Source: Flavobacteriaceae bacterium
Lineage (GTDB): Bacteria; Bacteroidota; Bacteroidia; Flavobacteriales; Flavobacteriaceae
Length of the DNA: 48,702 bases
NCBI GenBank assembly: GCA_947456815.1
Contig: CANGTL010000019.1
Span: 1 to 48,702, forward strand
Direction: 5' to 3'
A model generated the notes under the pieces. That model worked only from the letters and a program-made list of their open reading frames with translations, searched no databases and was not told the DNA's origin. The position numbers were made by a program, and so were the translations under genes. Of the stretch, positions 25,120-33,945 are shown piece by piece (within the stretch, counting starts at the first letter, position 1; the number at the start of each line of letters is the position of its first letter).

Positions 25120-25587
25120 TTAGGGATGTTTTGCAATTAATTTTTCGGCGATATTATCACAGGTTTGATCAAGCATTTTAAAGACAGTTTCAAATCCAAA
25201 ATGAGTGCCGTAATAGGGGTCGGGGACATCTACATTTTCGCCAGGAAACATCTCGTTGAGTATCAGTTGAACTTTACCTTTTTGATATTCATTTTCCGCC
25301 AGTTTAATTACATCCGCATAATTAGTATTATCCATCACATAGATGTAGTCATAATTTTCAAAATCGTTTTGGGAGAATTGTTTGCCACGTTGAGCAGAAA
25401 TATCGATACCATTTTTCTTAGCCACCGCAATAGATCTTTCGTCGGGTTGTTTGCCAATGTGCCAACTTCCTGTTCCAGCTGAGTCGACTAAGAATGATTT
25501 CTTGGGAAGTTTTGATGCTAAGATTCCTTCTGCCAATGGAGATCGACAGATGTTGCCTAGGCATACCATTAAGATTTTAACAGGCAT
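25120..25587 (-). CDS. Low-molecular-weight protein-tyrosine-phosphatase
   Basis: 155 residues from the ATG at 25587 (MPVKILMVCLGNICRSPLAEG). The P-loop is CLGNICRS, matching C-x5-R with the nucleophile Cys, and the general acid is the Asp of VDVPDPYYGTHFGFE near residue 120. Both are in place, so it should be active as a cytoplasmic phosphotyrosine or arsenate-type phosphatase; no arsenic genes are near. The frame extends upstream to 25623 but would then overlap dnaA, so the later ATG is used. It follows dnaA by 1 bp and precedes the rsmI-like gene by 6 bp, indicating one operon. Confidence 0.95.
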   Translation of the reverse strand: MPVKILMVCLGNICRSPLAEGILASKLPKKSFLVDSAGTGSWHIGKQPDERSIAVAKKNGIDISAQRGKQFSQNDFENYDYIYVMDNTNYADVIKLAENEYQKGKVQLILNEMFPGENVDVPDPYYGTHFGFETVFKMLDQTCDNIAEKLIAKHP

Positions 25588-25588
25588 T

Positions 25589-27016
25589 TTACAAGGATAA
25601 TTTCTTGTGAATGTCTTCCACAAATTTTTTGAATTGCTTGTCTGTCGCTACAAGATTATCGACAGTTTTGCAAGCATGTAAGACCGTTGCGTGGTCGCGG
25701 TCACCAATTTGTGAGCCAATGTTTGCAAGTGATGCTTTGGTAAATTTCTTTGCAAAAAACATCGCCAGCTGTCTTGCTTGAACGACATGTCTTTTTCTAG
25801 TCTTAGATTGTAAAATCTCTAAATCTAGTTGAAAATAATCTGAAACTGTTTTTTGAATATACTCGATAGAGATTTCTCTTTTTACATTCTTTACAAATTT
25901 CTCTACGACATGTTTGGCCAAATCAATCGTAACTTCTTTTTTATTGAAAGAAGACTGTGCGATTAAAGATATAATTGCGCCTTCTAATTCTCTTACATTC
26001 GATTTGATATTACGCGCAACATATTCAATAATTTCGTCTGGCATATCTACGCCATCACGATACAGTATGTTTTTTAAGATTGAAATTCTTGTCTCGTAAT
26101 CAGGTTGGTGCAATTCTGCGGACAATCCCCATTTGAAACGAGACAACAATCGTTGTTCAATATCTTGCATGTCAACAGGTGCTTTGTCCGAAGTCAAAAT
26201 TACCTGTTTGCCATTTTGGTGTAAGTAGTTGAATATGTGAAAAAATACGTCTTGCGTTCCTGATTTACCAGATAAGAATTGAACATCATCAATAATTAAG
26301 ACATCAATCAATTGATAAAAATGGATGAAGTCATTTCTGTTATTCTTCTTTACAGAATCAATATATTGTTGTGTAAAGATTTCAGCAGAAATGTATAGTA
26401 CCGTTTTCTCTGGATATTTATCTTTTATTTCTACACCAATTGCATGGGCTAAGTGAGTTTTTCCTAAACCAACACCTCCGAAAATGAGGAGCGGATTAAA
26501 AGAAGTTCCGCCGGGTTTGTTCGCTACTGCCATACCAGCAGAACGTGCCAATCTGTTTGAATCTCCTTCAAGGAAGTTTTCGAAACTATAGTTGGCATTC
26601 AACTGAGATTCGATTTTAAGATTGCGAATACCAGGAATTACGAACGGATTTTTTAGTTCTGGGCTTAAATTCTTAAACGGAGCGTCAACTTCTTGAGACT
26701 TTATAGAGCTTCTGTGAGCACTTGGTAGTTGCTCCGTGAAAGGTTGTTTATTACCATAGGTATTTTCCATTTTGATTTTGTAGAGCAATTTGGCATTTTT
26801 ACCTAGTTCTTTGGTAAGGGCAACTTTTAACAATTTCACGTAATGTTCTTCTAACCACTCGTAGAAAAACTTACTTGGAACTTGAATATATAGCGCATTA
26901 TCAGTAAGCTCAACAGACTTAATCGGTTCGAACCAAGTTTTATAGGCTTGATCTTGGATATTGTCCTTAATAAATAGCAGACAATTTTCCCATACTGATT
27001 GCGCAGTTTTGCTCAT
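25589..27016 (-). CDS. dnaA: Chromosomal replication initiator protein DnaA
   Basis: 475 residues. Domain I: WENCLLFIKDNIQDQAYKTW. AAA+ domain III: Walker A GGVGLGKTHLAHAIG (about 180), Walker B VLIIDDVQFLSG, sensor motifs LLSRFKWGLSAELHQPDYE. Domain IV: the DnaA-box-binding HTH with IGDRDHATVLHACK. It binds DnaA boxes and opens the origin. It is the first gene of a three-gene operon with ptp and rsmI. No oriC can be shown next to it: the 200 bp upstream of its start contain no TTATCCACA-type box, which is common in Bacteroidota, where the origin is often apart from dnaA. Confidence 0.98.
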   Translation of the reverse strand: MSKTAQSVWENCLLFIKDNIQDQAYKTWFEPIKSVELTDNALYIQVPSKFFYEWLEEHYVKLLKVALTKELGKNAKLLYKIKMENTYGNKQPFTEQLPSAHRSSIKSQEVDAPFKNLSPELKNPFVIPGIRNLKIESQLNANYSFENFLEGDSNRLARSAGMAVANKPGGTSFNPLLIFGGVGLGKTHLAHAIGVEIKDKYPEKTVLYISAEIFTQQYIDSVKKNNRNDFIHFYQLIDVLIIDDVQFLSGKSGTQDVFFHIFNYLHQNGKQVILTSDKAPVDMQDIEQRLLSRFKWGLSAELHQPDYETRISILKNILYRDGVDMPDEIIEYVARNIKSNVRELEGAIISLIAQSSFNKKEVTIDLAKHVVEKFVKNVKREISIEYIQKTVSDYFQLDLEILQSKTRKRHVVQARQLAMFFAKKFTKASLANIGSQIGDRDHATVLHACKTVDNLVATDKQFKKFVEDIHKKLSL

Positions 27017-27216
27017 AATTAGTTATAAATTTGTATTTTTATTAAAGGTTATCTTACAAAGAAAAACAGTCGTTTTCTTCTCTCATTTTGGGGAAACAAA
27101 TATGTGAACAAAAATCGTTAAAAAAAAATAAAATTGAGGTTGATTTATAAAAAATATTGTTGTAAGACTACAATTTTATTTTTCTAAAGATACTATAAAA
27201 AATACAGAAAAAACTT

Positions 27217-27612
27217 ATGGAACATGAAATTCAGGTCAGAGTTCGTTATTCAGAAACCGATCAAATGGGTGTTGTTTATCACGGCAGTTACATTCCTTTT
27301 TTTGAAATGGGTCGGGTGGAGTGGCTCAGAAGCAAAGGTGTTTCTTACAAAAGCTTAGAAGAAAGCGGAATTGCCCTGCCTATTGTTTCGATGACACTCA
27401 ATTATAAAAAGCCAGCTCGTTATGATGATCTCTTGACTGTACATACAAAATTCAAAAAGTATAGTTCCGTAAAGATTGAATTTGATTGCGAAATTCGCAA
27501 TGATAAAAAGGAGTTATTAACAACTGCGCATTTTCTGTTGGTTTTTGTCGATATGAAAACGGGTCGACCAGTATTACCACCATCGCATATTTTGGAAATC
27601 GTAAATAAGTAA
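27217..27612 (+). CDS. Acyl-CoA thioesterase, hot-dog fold (YbgC-like)
   Basis: 131 residues. The start EHEIQVRVRYSETDQMGVVY holds the 4HBT motif with the catalytic Asp and the following HGSYIPFFEMGRVEWLRSKG is the typical YbgC pattern. RYDDLLTVHTKFKKYSSVKI continues the hot-dog fold. It should hydrolyse short- to medium-chain acyl-CoA; in other bacteria YbgC works near the Tol-Pal system, but no tol genes are present here. It lies divergent from dnaA, with 200 bp between the two starts. Confidence 0.93.
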   Translation: MEHEIQVRVRYSETDQMGVVYHGSYIPFFEMGRVEWLRSKGVSYKSLEESGIALPIVSMTLNYKKPARYDDLLTVHTKFKKYSSVKIEFDCEIRNDKKELLTTAHFLLVFVDMKTGRPVLPPSHILEIVNK

Positions 27613-27613
27613 C

Positions 27614-28225
27614 TTATTCTTTTATTTTGATTTGAACCTCGAACGTATTTTGAAAAATACCATTAATTGATTCGGCATTGCTTTTTCGTGTCGCAATTTC
27701 AATTTGGCAATCATTGTCCATTTTTTGAGAGATGATGGACAAATTTTTTTCCTTGATGATTCTCATCACTTTATTAAGGTTTTTGTAATCAAAAGAAATT
27801 GTGAAATGAACATTGATTGTTTTTTCGACAATATTCGAATTTTCTAAAGCCATTTGCGCGGCGGTTTTATAGGCGGTTATCAAACCTCCAACTCCTAATT
27901 TTGTTCCGCCAAAAAATCGTACAACAACAAAGAGTATATTGGTCAGTGCAAAGGATTGGATTTGTCCATAAATAGGCATTCCAGCGCTATTACTGGGTTC
28001 GCCATCATCATTTGCTCTGTAAGTTGTTTTTGAAGTTCCCAATTGATAGGCGTAACAAAAATGCCCTGCATTAAAGTGTTTCTTCCTTAAATTATCAATA
28101 ATGGGTTTTACTTCTTCATCGGAAGTAATTGGGAATGCATAGCCGAAAAACTTGCTGTTTTTTTCTTTGAAAAGGATTTCTTCTGAAGCGGAAAGTAAAG
28201 TTCTAAAGGTGTCGCTTGCTTCCAA
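27614..28225 (-). CDS. yigZ: YigZ/IMPACT family protein
   Basis: 203 residues. The conserved N-terminal domain includes EILFKEKNSKFFGYAFPIT, the signature DDGEPSNSAGMPIYGQI and VVRFFGGTKLGVGGLITAYK, and a C-terminal domain of unknown fold. IMPACT/YigZ proteins may act on translation or stress responses; the biochemical role is unsettled. The gene follows the HAD gene by 6 bp and ends one base from the stop of the convergent thioesterase gene. Confidence 0.95.
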   Translation of the reverse strand: MEASDTFRTLLSASEEILFKEKNSKFFGYAFPITSDEEVKPIIDNLRKKHFNAGHFCYAYQLGTSKTTYRANDDGEPSNSAGMPIYGQIQSFALTNILFVVVRFFGGTKLGVGGLITAYKTAAQMALENSNIVEKTINVHFTISFDYKNLNKVMRIIKEKNLSIISQKMDNDCQIEIATRKSNAESINGIFQNTFEVQIKIKE

Positions 28226-28231
28226 TAGCGT

Positions 28232-28834
28232 CTAAAAAAATTGTTTGTCGAATAAATCTACAACATCTTCTTCGCCAACTTTTAGATTCCATGTTTGGAT
28301 GCCCAAGGCAGCGGCAGCATCTGTATTCTCTTTTTTATCATCTACAAACAAAGTTCTTTTTGGAGAAAGATCATGTTTTTTAAGAATATGATTGAAGATT
28401 TCGGTATCTGGTTTTCTCATTCCCATTTCGAATGAGTAATATACTTTTTCGAAGCACTGGTAGAAGTCACTAAAAAAAGAAACACCAGCCATATGTTCGA
28501 ATCTACTAATATGTATAGAATCTGTATTTGTAAGTAAAAACAAACGATATTTAGTAGAAAGTAATTGCAAAAACTCTAATCTGTAAAGCGGAAACTCACC
28601 TATAACAGAATTCCAAGCATGGCGAATTTCAAAAACCGATGCATTTGGAATGAATTTCTTAAAGCCATCAATAAATTGTTCTTCCGTTATCTTACCTCTT
28701 TCGAACATATCATTCATAATTAACAACTCTTCATTTGGCCCTTCCAAGCCTAATTTCTTAAATTCCGCTATTGTTGCTTCTTTTTCTAAATTGACAAAGA
28801 TGTCTCCAAAATCGAATATAATTGTGTTAATCAT
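28232..28834 (-). CDS. HAD-superfamily hydrolase (YihX-like)
   Basis: 200 residues. Motif I is IIFDFGDIFVN: the nucleophile Asp is present, but the +2 position is Gly, as in the YihX/dehalogenase branch, instead of a second Asp. LLTNTDSIHIS is motif II, RKPDTEIFNHIL motif III, and LFVDDKKENTDAAAALGI motif IV with the two metal-binding Asp. The likely reaction is dephosphorylation of a small phosphorylated metabolite. It overlaps ribD by 8 bp, so the product may serve flavin synthesis (a pyrimidine phosphatase step lacks a fixed gene), but this is inference. Confidence 0.9.
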   Translation of the reverse strand: MINTIIFDFGDIFVNLEKEATIAEFKKLGLEGPNEELLIMNDMFERGKITEEQFIDGFKKFIPNASVFEIRHAWNSVIGEFPLYRLEFLQLLSTKYRLFLLTNTDSIHISRFEHMAGVSFFSDFYQCFEKVYYSFEMGMRKPDTEIFNHILKKHDLSPKRTLFVDDKKENTDAAAALGIQTWNLKVGEEDVVDLFDKQFF

Positions 28835-29855
28835 GGTTCTTATAAATTAATAATTCATCATTAAATATAGCTTTAGAAGCCATTAATTTTCCTTTTAATT
28901 CAGGTGCTTTGAGTCCGCCATTCAATAGGCTTTGTCCCCTAAAGACTCTCGCTTCGTCCCAAAGATTTTCATCAATAAAAGTTTGCAAAGTCTGTCTGCC
29001 TCCTTCAATAATAACAGATGTAATTTTTTTTTCAAAAAGCAGTTGGGCTATTTGTGCTCCTATCTTGTTTTTGAGATTCAAATCAAGTGCAGAAAGTACT
29101 ACTACGTTTGATTGATTACCAAAGATATAATTTTCTTTTGGAATTCGATTATTTCGATCTAAAACAATTTTAACAGGATTTTTTCCATACCAATCTCGAA
29201 CATCGAGTTTTGGATTGTCATCGATTGCAGTTTGGGTACCAATTAATATCGCTTGTTCTTCGCTTCTCCATTTGTGGGTTAACTGTCGTGAATAGGTATT
29301 GGAAATCCAAAACGGCTCCTTTTTATTTTTGTTTTTGCTTTTTCTCATTTCTTCCGCTGGCGCAATAAAACCATCTAAACTTTCTGCCCACTTTAGAATA
29401 ATATACGGTCTTTTCTTTAAATGAAAGGTAAAAAAGCGCTTGTTTGATTCACGACATTCCGTTTCCAATAAACCAATGATAACAGTTCGACCAGCTTCTT
29501 TGAGTTTTTGAATGCTTTTTCCAGAAACTAAGCTATTTGGATCTTGGCAGCCAATTACAATACAAGGAATCTCATGTTTTAAAATCAAATCACAGCATGG
29601 GGGTGTTTTTCCGAAATGGCTGCAAGGTTCTAAACTCACATAGATGGTAGCTTTTTTTAAAAGCTTCTTGTCTTTTACAGCATTAATCGCATTGACTTCA
29701 GCATGTAGGCCGCCGTAGGGTGATGTGAAACCTTCTCCAATAATTTGATCATTGTAAACTACCACCGCTCCGACGGAGGGATTGGGCAATGCTGCAGCAA
29801 TGCCATTCTTAGCAATTTGTATACAACGCTGCATATATTTTTGATGAATCTCCAC
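28827..29855 (-). CDS. ribD: Riboflavin biosynthesis deaminase/reductase RibD
   Basis: A bifunctional enzyme of about 342 residues. The deaminase domain carries HAEVNAINA and EPCSHFGKTPPC, with the zinc-binding His and Cys residues. The reductase domain begins at RPYIILKWAESLDGFIAP and contains SVIIEGGRQTLQTFIDENLW. It converts the pyrimidine intermediate from GTP cyclohydrolase II into 5-amino-6-ribitylamino-uracil phosphate. I chose the GTG at 29855 (EIHQKYMQRCIQIAKNG), which matches the usual start of homologues; an ATG at 29894 would add 13 residues. TATTTTTG lies on the minus strand at 29866-29859 just before the GTG. First gene of a unit with the HAD and yigZ genes. Confidence 0.93.
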   Translation of the reverse strand: MEIHQKYMQRCIQIAKNGIAAALPNPSVGAVVVYNDQIIGEGFTSPYGGLHAEVNAINAVKDKKLLKKATIYVSLEPCSHFGKTPPCCDLILKHEIPCIVIGCQDPNSLVSGKSIQKLKEAGRTVIIGLLETECRESNKRFFTFHLKKRPYIILKWAESLDGFIAPAEEMRKSKNKNKKEPFWISNTYSRQLTHKWRSEEQAILIGTQTAIDDNPKLDVRDWYGKNPVKIVLDRNNRIPKENYIFGNQSNVVVLSALDLNLKNKIGAQIAQLLFEKKITSVIIEGGRQTLQTFIDENLWDEARVFRGQSLLNGGLKAPELKGKLMASKAIFNDELLIYKNHD

Positions 29856-29905
29856 CTCACAAAAATAGGTTTTTAGTTTTAAAATAGTAAGCATTCGGTT
29901 TTACT

Positions 29906-29913
29906 TATATTTG
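29906..29913 (+). promoter_or_regulatory. -7 promoter box of prmC
   Basis: TATATTTG fits TAnnTTTG and lies 37 bp before the prmC ATG. The same short intergenic space carries a minus-strand TATTTTTG for ribD. Confidence 0.5.
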
Positions 29914-29950
29914 CGTGCAGACTCCATCAGTTTGTTTTTATACAGTAATA

Positions 29951-30814
29951 ATGAGAATAAAGGATTATAGAGCACTTTTTTTAAAATCATTGCAATCTGT
30001 TTATGACGACGGTGAAGCAGAGAGTTTTTTCTATTTGATATTGGAGCGCAAGCTGAAAATAAGCAGGTTAGATTTGGCTATGAATTCCGACGCTGCACTA
30101 AATTCACAGCAAATTGCAGAGTGGAATTTTATACTAGAAAGACTGCTCGCCGAAGTCCCAATTCAATATCTATTAGGAACAACTCAATTTTACGGATTGG
30201 ATTTCGGAGTTGATGAGAATGTATTGATTCCCAGACCGGAAACAGAAGAACTTGTCGCTTGGATTTTAGTAGATTGCAAGAACTCTAGATTGGAAAACCC
30301 AAGAGTTTTAGACATAGGAACCGGCAGCGGTTGCATTGCTATTGCCTTGGCTAAGAGCCTTCCTCATGGCGAGGTTTCTGCTCTTGATGTTTCTGAACAA
30401 GCCATAGCAGTTGCGAAGAAGAATGCTTTATCAAACGGAGTTACACTGACTTTTGTTTGTCAAAATATACTAGAGATCGACAACCTTGGGGAACAATTTG
30501 ATATCATGGTTTCTAATCCTCCGTACGTTCGCCAGCTTGAAAAAGCGGAAATCAAGAAGAATGTTTTGGAGCACGAGCCACACTTGGCGTTGTTTGTTGA
30601 TGATAATGACGCCTTATTATTTTATAGAAAAATTGCCCAATTGGCATTGCTAAGCCTCCGTCCAAAAGGGTATTTGTATTTTGAAATTAATCAATATTTA
30701 GGTCAAGAAACGGTGCGATTATTAGTTGAAATGGGTTTTGAAGACGTAGTCTTGAAAAAGGATATATACAATAATGATAGGATGATTCGGGCTAGCAGGT
30801 CGAATAAAGATTGA
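29951..30814 (+). CDS. prmC: Release factor glutamine methyltransferase
   Basis: 287 residues from the ATG at 29951; the frame is open upstream to 29915 but that part is in the 5' leader. LLGTTQFYGLDFGVDENVLI is the usual N-terminal pattern, VLDIGTGSGCIAIALAK is the SAM-binding loop, and VSNPPYV is the NPPY motif that places the target glutamine. It methylates the Gln of the GGQ loop in RF1 and RF2 in the cytoplasm. This window also encodes RF3 but far away. Confidence 0.96.
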   Translation: MRIKDYRALFLKSLQSVYDDGEAESFFYLILERKLKISRLDLAMNSDAALNSQQIAEWNFILERLLAEVPIQYLLGTTQFYGLDFGVDENVLIPRPETEELVAWILVDCKNSRLENPRVLDIGTGSGCIAIALAKSLPHGEVSALDVSEQAIAVAKKNALSNGVTLTFVCQNILEIDNLGEQFDIMVSNPPYVRQLEKAEIKKNVLEHEPHLALFVDDNDALLFYRKIAQLALLSLRPKGYLYFEINQYLGQETVRLLVEMGFEDVVLKKDIYNNDRMIRASRSNKD

Positions 30815-30865
30815 CGGCTTGTCAATTATGAATTATGAATTACGAATTACGAATTATGAATTTGG
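30811..30865. repeat. Heptamer array AATTAYG (6 units) after a short hairpin
   Basis: TTGAC and GTCAA around GGCTT (30811-30825) form a small hairpin that overlaps the stop codon of prmC. Six 7-bp units then follow: AATTATG twice, AATTACG twice, AATTATG, and AATTTGG. The array occupies the convergent gap before the permease gene. Confidence 0.8.
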
Positions 30866-30894
30866 ATTTTAGGTCGTACATCTCGGTAAATTTG

Positions 30895-32139
30895 TTATTC
30901 ATACCGCAAGGCTTCAATAGGGTCTAAGCGAGACGCTTTGATGGCGGGATATGAACCAGAAACTATTGCCACAACAAAAGTGGTTACAAATGCCGAAAAT
31001 ATTGCCGCCCATGGCGTGACAAAATCAAAATCCAATAAAGAAGCAATTCCAAAACCGGCTGAAATTCCTAAAATTATTCCGAAGACACCTCCCATTTGTC
31101 CTATGACTAAAGTTTCAATAAAAAATTGAGTCGCAATTGTTTTTCTTTTGGCTCCCAATGCTTTTCGAACTCCGATTTCTCTGGTGCGTTCTGTTACTGA
31201 AACAAGCATAATATTCATTAAAGCGATGGAAGATCCAAATATGGTAATGATACCAATAACCCACGCTGAAATGCCAAGATATTGTGTAATACTAAGAATT
31301 TTATTGATCAAATCATCAGAACGAGAAATACCAAAATTCGATTCTTTGACGGGACTTAACTTACGAATTCTTCTCATGGTGCCCGTAGCATGATCGATGG
31401 CTTGGTCGAGAACTTCTTTCTTATCTACCATCACACTAATACTGTAATCGATATTGGGTTGATTGAATAATGACCGTGCGATTTGAATTGGTATTAGCAC
31501 TCGTAAATCCTGACTGTTTCCAAAAGTGGAGCCTTTTTCTTTTAAGACACCAATTACTTTAAATTTGGCTCCACGAATAGAAATTACTTTATCGATTGGA
31601 TTCGTGTCTTTAAATAAATCCTTTTCAAAATCGGATCCGAGGATACAAGCATAGGTATTGTTCGAAATATCGAAACCTGTAAAATTTCTACCTTTTGTGG
31701 TCTCTAGTCCAGAATTGACGACATAATGCTCGTCGATGCCAAGCACGGTTATTTGAGGATCTGTTTTTTTGTTTTCAAATTTTACTTCGGCATTCGAAAC
31801 TGCAGTAAATGACAACGATGTTTGTGTAAAAGGGAATTTATATTTTTCTTTGAATGCGGTGGCTTCGGGGTACGAAATGATTGGATTGATTACTTCTCTT
31901 TCTCCACCGCGTCTTCGGATACTGGCAAAAGCGTACTGATTAATATTGAATGTATTAGAACCCATTGATGCAAAATCGGACGATAAGGTGTTTTCTAAGG
32001 CAGCAACTACTGTCAAAATACACACTAATGCAGTAATTCCGATGGCAATAATTAAGACCGTTAAAATGGTTCGAAGCAATTGTGTTCGGATTGAACCTAG
32101 CGCAATTCGGACATTCTCTTTAAATAATTTAAGCATCAT
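30895..32139 (-). CDS. MacB/FtsX-type ABC transporter permease
   Basis: 414 residues. One N-terminal membrane helix ([20 protein letters not shown]), a large periplasmic domain (about 50-290), and three C-terminal helices with the FtsX pattern: [20 protein letters not shown] and a final [21 protein letters not shown]. Such permeases work with a separate ATPase and often an adaptor to export substances or transmit force without moving a substrate across the inner membrane; neither partner gene is adjacent. It is transcribed alone. Substrate unknown. Confidence 0.92.
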   Translation of the reverse strand: MMLKLFKENVRIALGSIRTQLLRTILTVLIIAIGITALVCILTVVAALENTLSSDFASMGSNTFNINQYAFASIRRRGGEREVINPIISYPEATAFKEKYKFPFTQTSLSFTAVSNAEVKFENKKTDPQITVLGIDEHYVVNSGLETTKGRNFTGFDISNNTYACILGSDFEKDLFKDTNPIDKVISIRGAKFKVIGVLKEKGSTFGNSQDLRVLIPIQIARSLFNQPNIDYSISVMVDKKEVLDQAIDHATGTMRRIRKLSPVKESNFGISRSDDLINKILSITQYLGISAWVIGIITIFGSSIALMNIMLVSVTERTREIGVRKALGAKRKTIATQFFIETLVIGQMGGVFGIILGISAGFGIASLLDFDFVTPWAAIFSAFVTTFVVAIVSGSYPAIKASRLDPIEALRYE

Positions 32140-32227
32140 GCGAGTTTGTCACGAAATTACAATTTTTGTTACAAGTTTGCTTTGAAGCGGATTTTTTATT
32201 TTAAAAATAAGATATTTGCAGAGAATT

Positions 32228-32262
32228 GGTTATCGGTTGCTGGTTGTCGGTTGTCGGTTATC
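32228..32262. repeat. Heptamer array GGTTGTC (5 units)
   Basis: Units GGTTATC, GGTTGCT, GGTTGTC, GGTTGTC, GGTTATC without gaps. Same family as the array at 16386-16462. It sits between the two divergent genes, 34 bp before the start of hisS, where it could lie in the 5' leader or promoter. Confidence 0.8.
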
Positions 32263-32296
32263 AGTCCAAAAATCAAACCATCCAATAATCTAAGAA

Positions 32297-33667
32297 ATGG
32301 CTCAAAAACCAAGTATTCCGAAAGGGACGAGAGATTTTTCACCTGCTGAGGTGTCGAAGAGAAACTATATATTTTCCATTATTAAAAGCAATTTTGAGAA
32401 GTACGGATTTCAGCCAATTGAAACCCCGTCTTTTGAGAATTCAGAAACTTTAATGGGGAAATATGGTGAGGAAGGAGACCGTTTGATTTTTAAGATTTTG
32501 AATTCTGGTGATTATTTGAGCAAAGCAGATGAAAATGCGCTTAATAATAAAGAAAGCAACAAACTAACTTCTAGTATATCTGAAAAAGCACTGCGTTATG
32601 ACTTGACAGTTCCGTTCGCTCGCTATGTAGTGCAACACCAGAATGACATTGAGTTTCCTTTTAAGCGCTATCAAATTCAACCTGTATGGAGAGCAGATCG
32701 ACCTCAAAAAGGACGGTTTAGAGAGTTTTACCAATGTGATGCAGATGTAGTTGGGTCTGATTCTTTATGGCAAGAAGTCGAGTTAGTGCAGTTGTATGAC
32801 GCGGTTTTTACCGACTTGGGATTAAATGGTGTGACCATTAAGATTAATAATAGAAAAATTTTGGCGGGAATTGCTGAGGTTATTGGTGCTCAAGATAAAT
32901 TGATAGACTTTACGGTCGCTTTAGACAAACTCGATAAGATAGGCGAGGAGGGTGTCAAAAAAGAGATGTTGGAAAAAGGCATTTCTGAATCTGCGCTTAT
33001 CAAAGTGCAGCCGTTATTTCAATTTTCAGGGGATATCAATGAAAGAATCTTAAAATTATCCACACTGCTGGCTTCGTCAGAAGAGGGAATGAAGGGAATT
33101 GCAGAATTGCGATTTATTTGCAGTCAAATCTCCGCTTTAGGATTGCAGTCGTCTGTATTAGATTTAGATGTTACCTTGGCTCGAGGTCTTAATTATTATA
33201 CTGGGGCTATTTTTGAAGTGGCGGCACCAAAATCGGTTGCAATGGGTTCTATTGGTGGTGGCGGTAGATATGATGATCTTACGGGTATTTTCGGATTGAA
33301 TAATATGAGTGGCGTCGGCATTTCGTTTGGACTGGATCGAATTTACTTAGTACTTGAAGAATTGAATTTGTTTCCGAATACTGTGGTATCTGCAACCAAG
33401 GCGCTATTCCTGAATTATGGAGAAGCAGAAGCATTTTATGCTATGCAAGCCATTCAAGAACTTCGTAAATCGGGCGTTAAGGTTGAACTTTATCCAGATG
33501 CCATAAAAGTAGGTAAACAATTTATGTATGCTGATAAGCGCCAAATTCCGTTCGTCGTTATTGTTGGCGAAATTGAAATGCAGCAGGGTCAATATGGATT
33601 GAAAAATTTGCAAACCGGTGAACAAACGACACTTTCGTTCGAAGACTTAAAATTACAGTTGTCTTAA
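32297..33667 (+). CDS. hisS: Histidyl-tRNA synthetase
   Basis: 456 residues. Class II motif 1 lies in [15 protein letters not shown]; motif 2 contains [20 protein letters not shown] with the ATP-binding Arg; the histidine-A motif appears as [16 protein letters not shown]; motif 3 is in [16 protein letters not shown]. The C-terminal anticodon-binding domain is [20 protein letters not shown] onward. It attaches histidine to tRNA-His in the cytoplasm. The ATG at 32297 gives [19 protein letters not shown], the normal start. Confidence 0.97.
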   Translation: MAQKPSIPKGTRDFSPAEVSKRNYIFSIIKSNFEKYGFQPIETPSFENSETLMGKYGEEGDRLIFKILNSGDYLSKADENALNNKESNKLTSSISEKALRYDLTVPFARYVVQHQNDIEFPFKRYQIQPVWRADRPQKGRFREFYQCDADVVGSDSLWQEVELVQLYDAVFTDLGLNGVTIKINNRKILAGIAEVIGAQDKLIDFTVALDKLDKIGEEGVKKEMLEKGISESALIKVQPLFQFSGDINERILKLSTLLASSEEGMKGIAELRFICSQISALGLQSSVLDLDVTLARGLNYYTGAIFEVAAPKSVAMGSIGGGGRYDDLTGIFGLNNMSGVGISFGLDRIYLVLEELNLFPNTVVSATKALFLNYGEAEAFYAMQAIQELRKSGVKVELYPDAIKVGKQFMYADKRQIPFVVIVGEIEMQQGQYGLKNLQTGEQTTLSFEDLKLQLS

Positions 33668-33704
33668 ATTAAGGTTTTTAGCCAAAAGGTTCTAAGGTTT
33701 TTTT

Positions 33705-33841
33705 AGGAGCCGGGAACCTGCTATACGCTCACCCGAGCGTAGCGAACCGACCGAACACAAATAATCAATAAATGTCTTGTGAGGTAATCTTTTGTTCCGA
33801 ACGCCGGCACAAAAGTATGGCCGCTGCTATCAGGGCTAGGG
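33705..33841 (-). ncRNA. Structured RNA-like element, copy C with a 61-nt insertion
   Basis: On the minus strand, CCCTAGCCCTGATAGCAGCG then GCCATACTTTTGTGCCGG correspond to the 5' half of copies A and B, and GGAACAAAAGAT to the start of the 3' half. The expected ATAGCAGG then appears only about 60 nt later, next to TTCCCGGCTCC. The intervening 61 nt (33726-33786) contain a CGCTC/GAGCG hairpin. Either the element was interrupted or the extra stem is a variant. It lies in the 278-bp gap between hisS and the giant gene. Confidence 0.4.
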
Positions 33842-33885
33842 TTTCCGTACTCAAACAAAAACGACATTACATAGGAAATTAAAAC

Positions 33886-33918
33886 AAAAAAGAGCTTCTC
33901 ATTACAAGAAGCTCTTTG
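33886..33918 (-). terminator. Terminator of the 2769-aa surface protein gene
   Basis: AAAGAGCTTCT and AGAAGCTCTTT pair across a CATTACA loop. It can work in both directions between the convergent hisS and giant genes. Confidence 0.8.
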
Positions 33919-33945
33919 ACCTTATTTGGGGAAAAAAGGGGGGAA

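Noticed and set aside
27017..27216. Replication origin next to dnaA
   Set aside because: No DnaA-box-like TTATCCACA cluster or AT-rich 13-mer set was found in the 200 bp upstream; dnaA position alone does not show an origin in this phylum.
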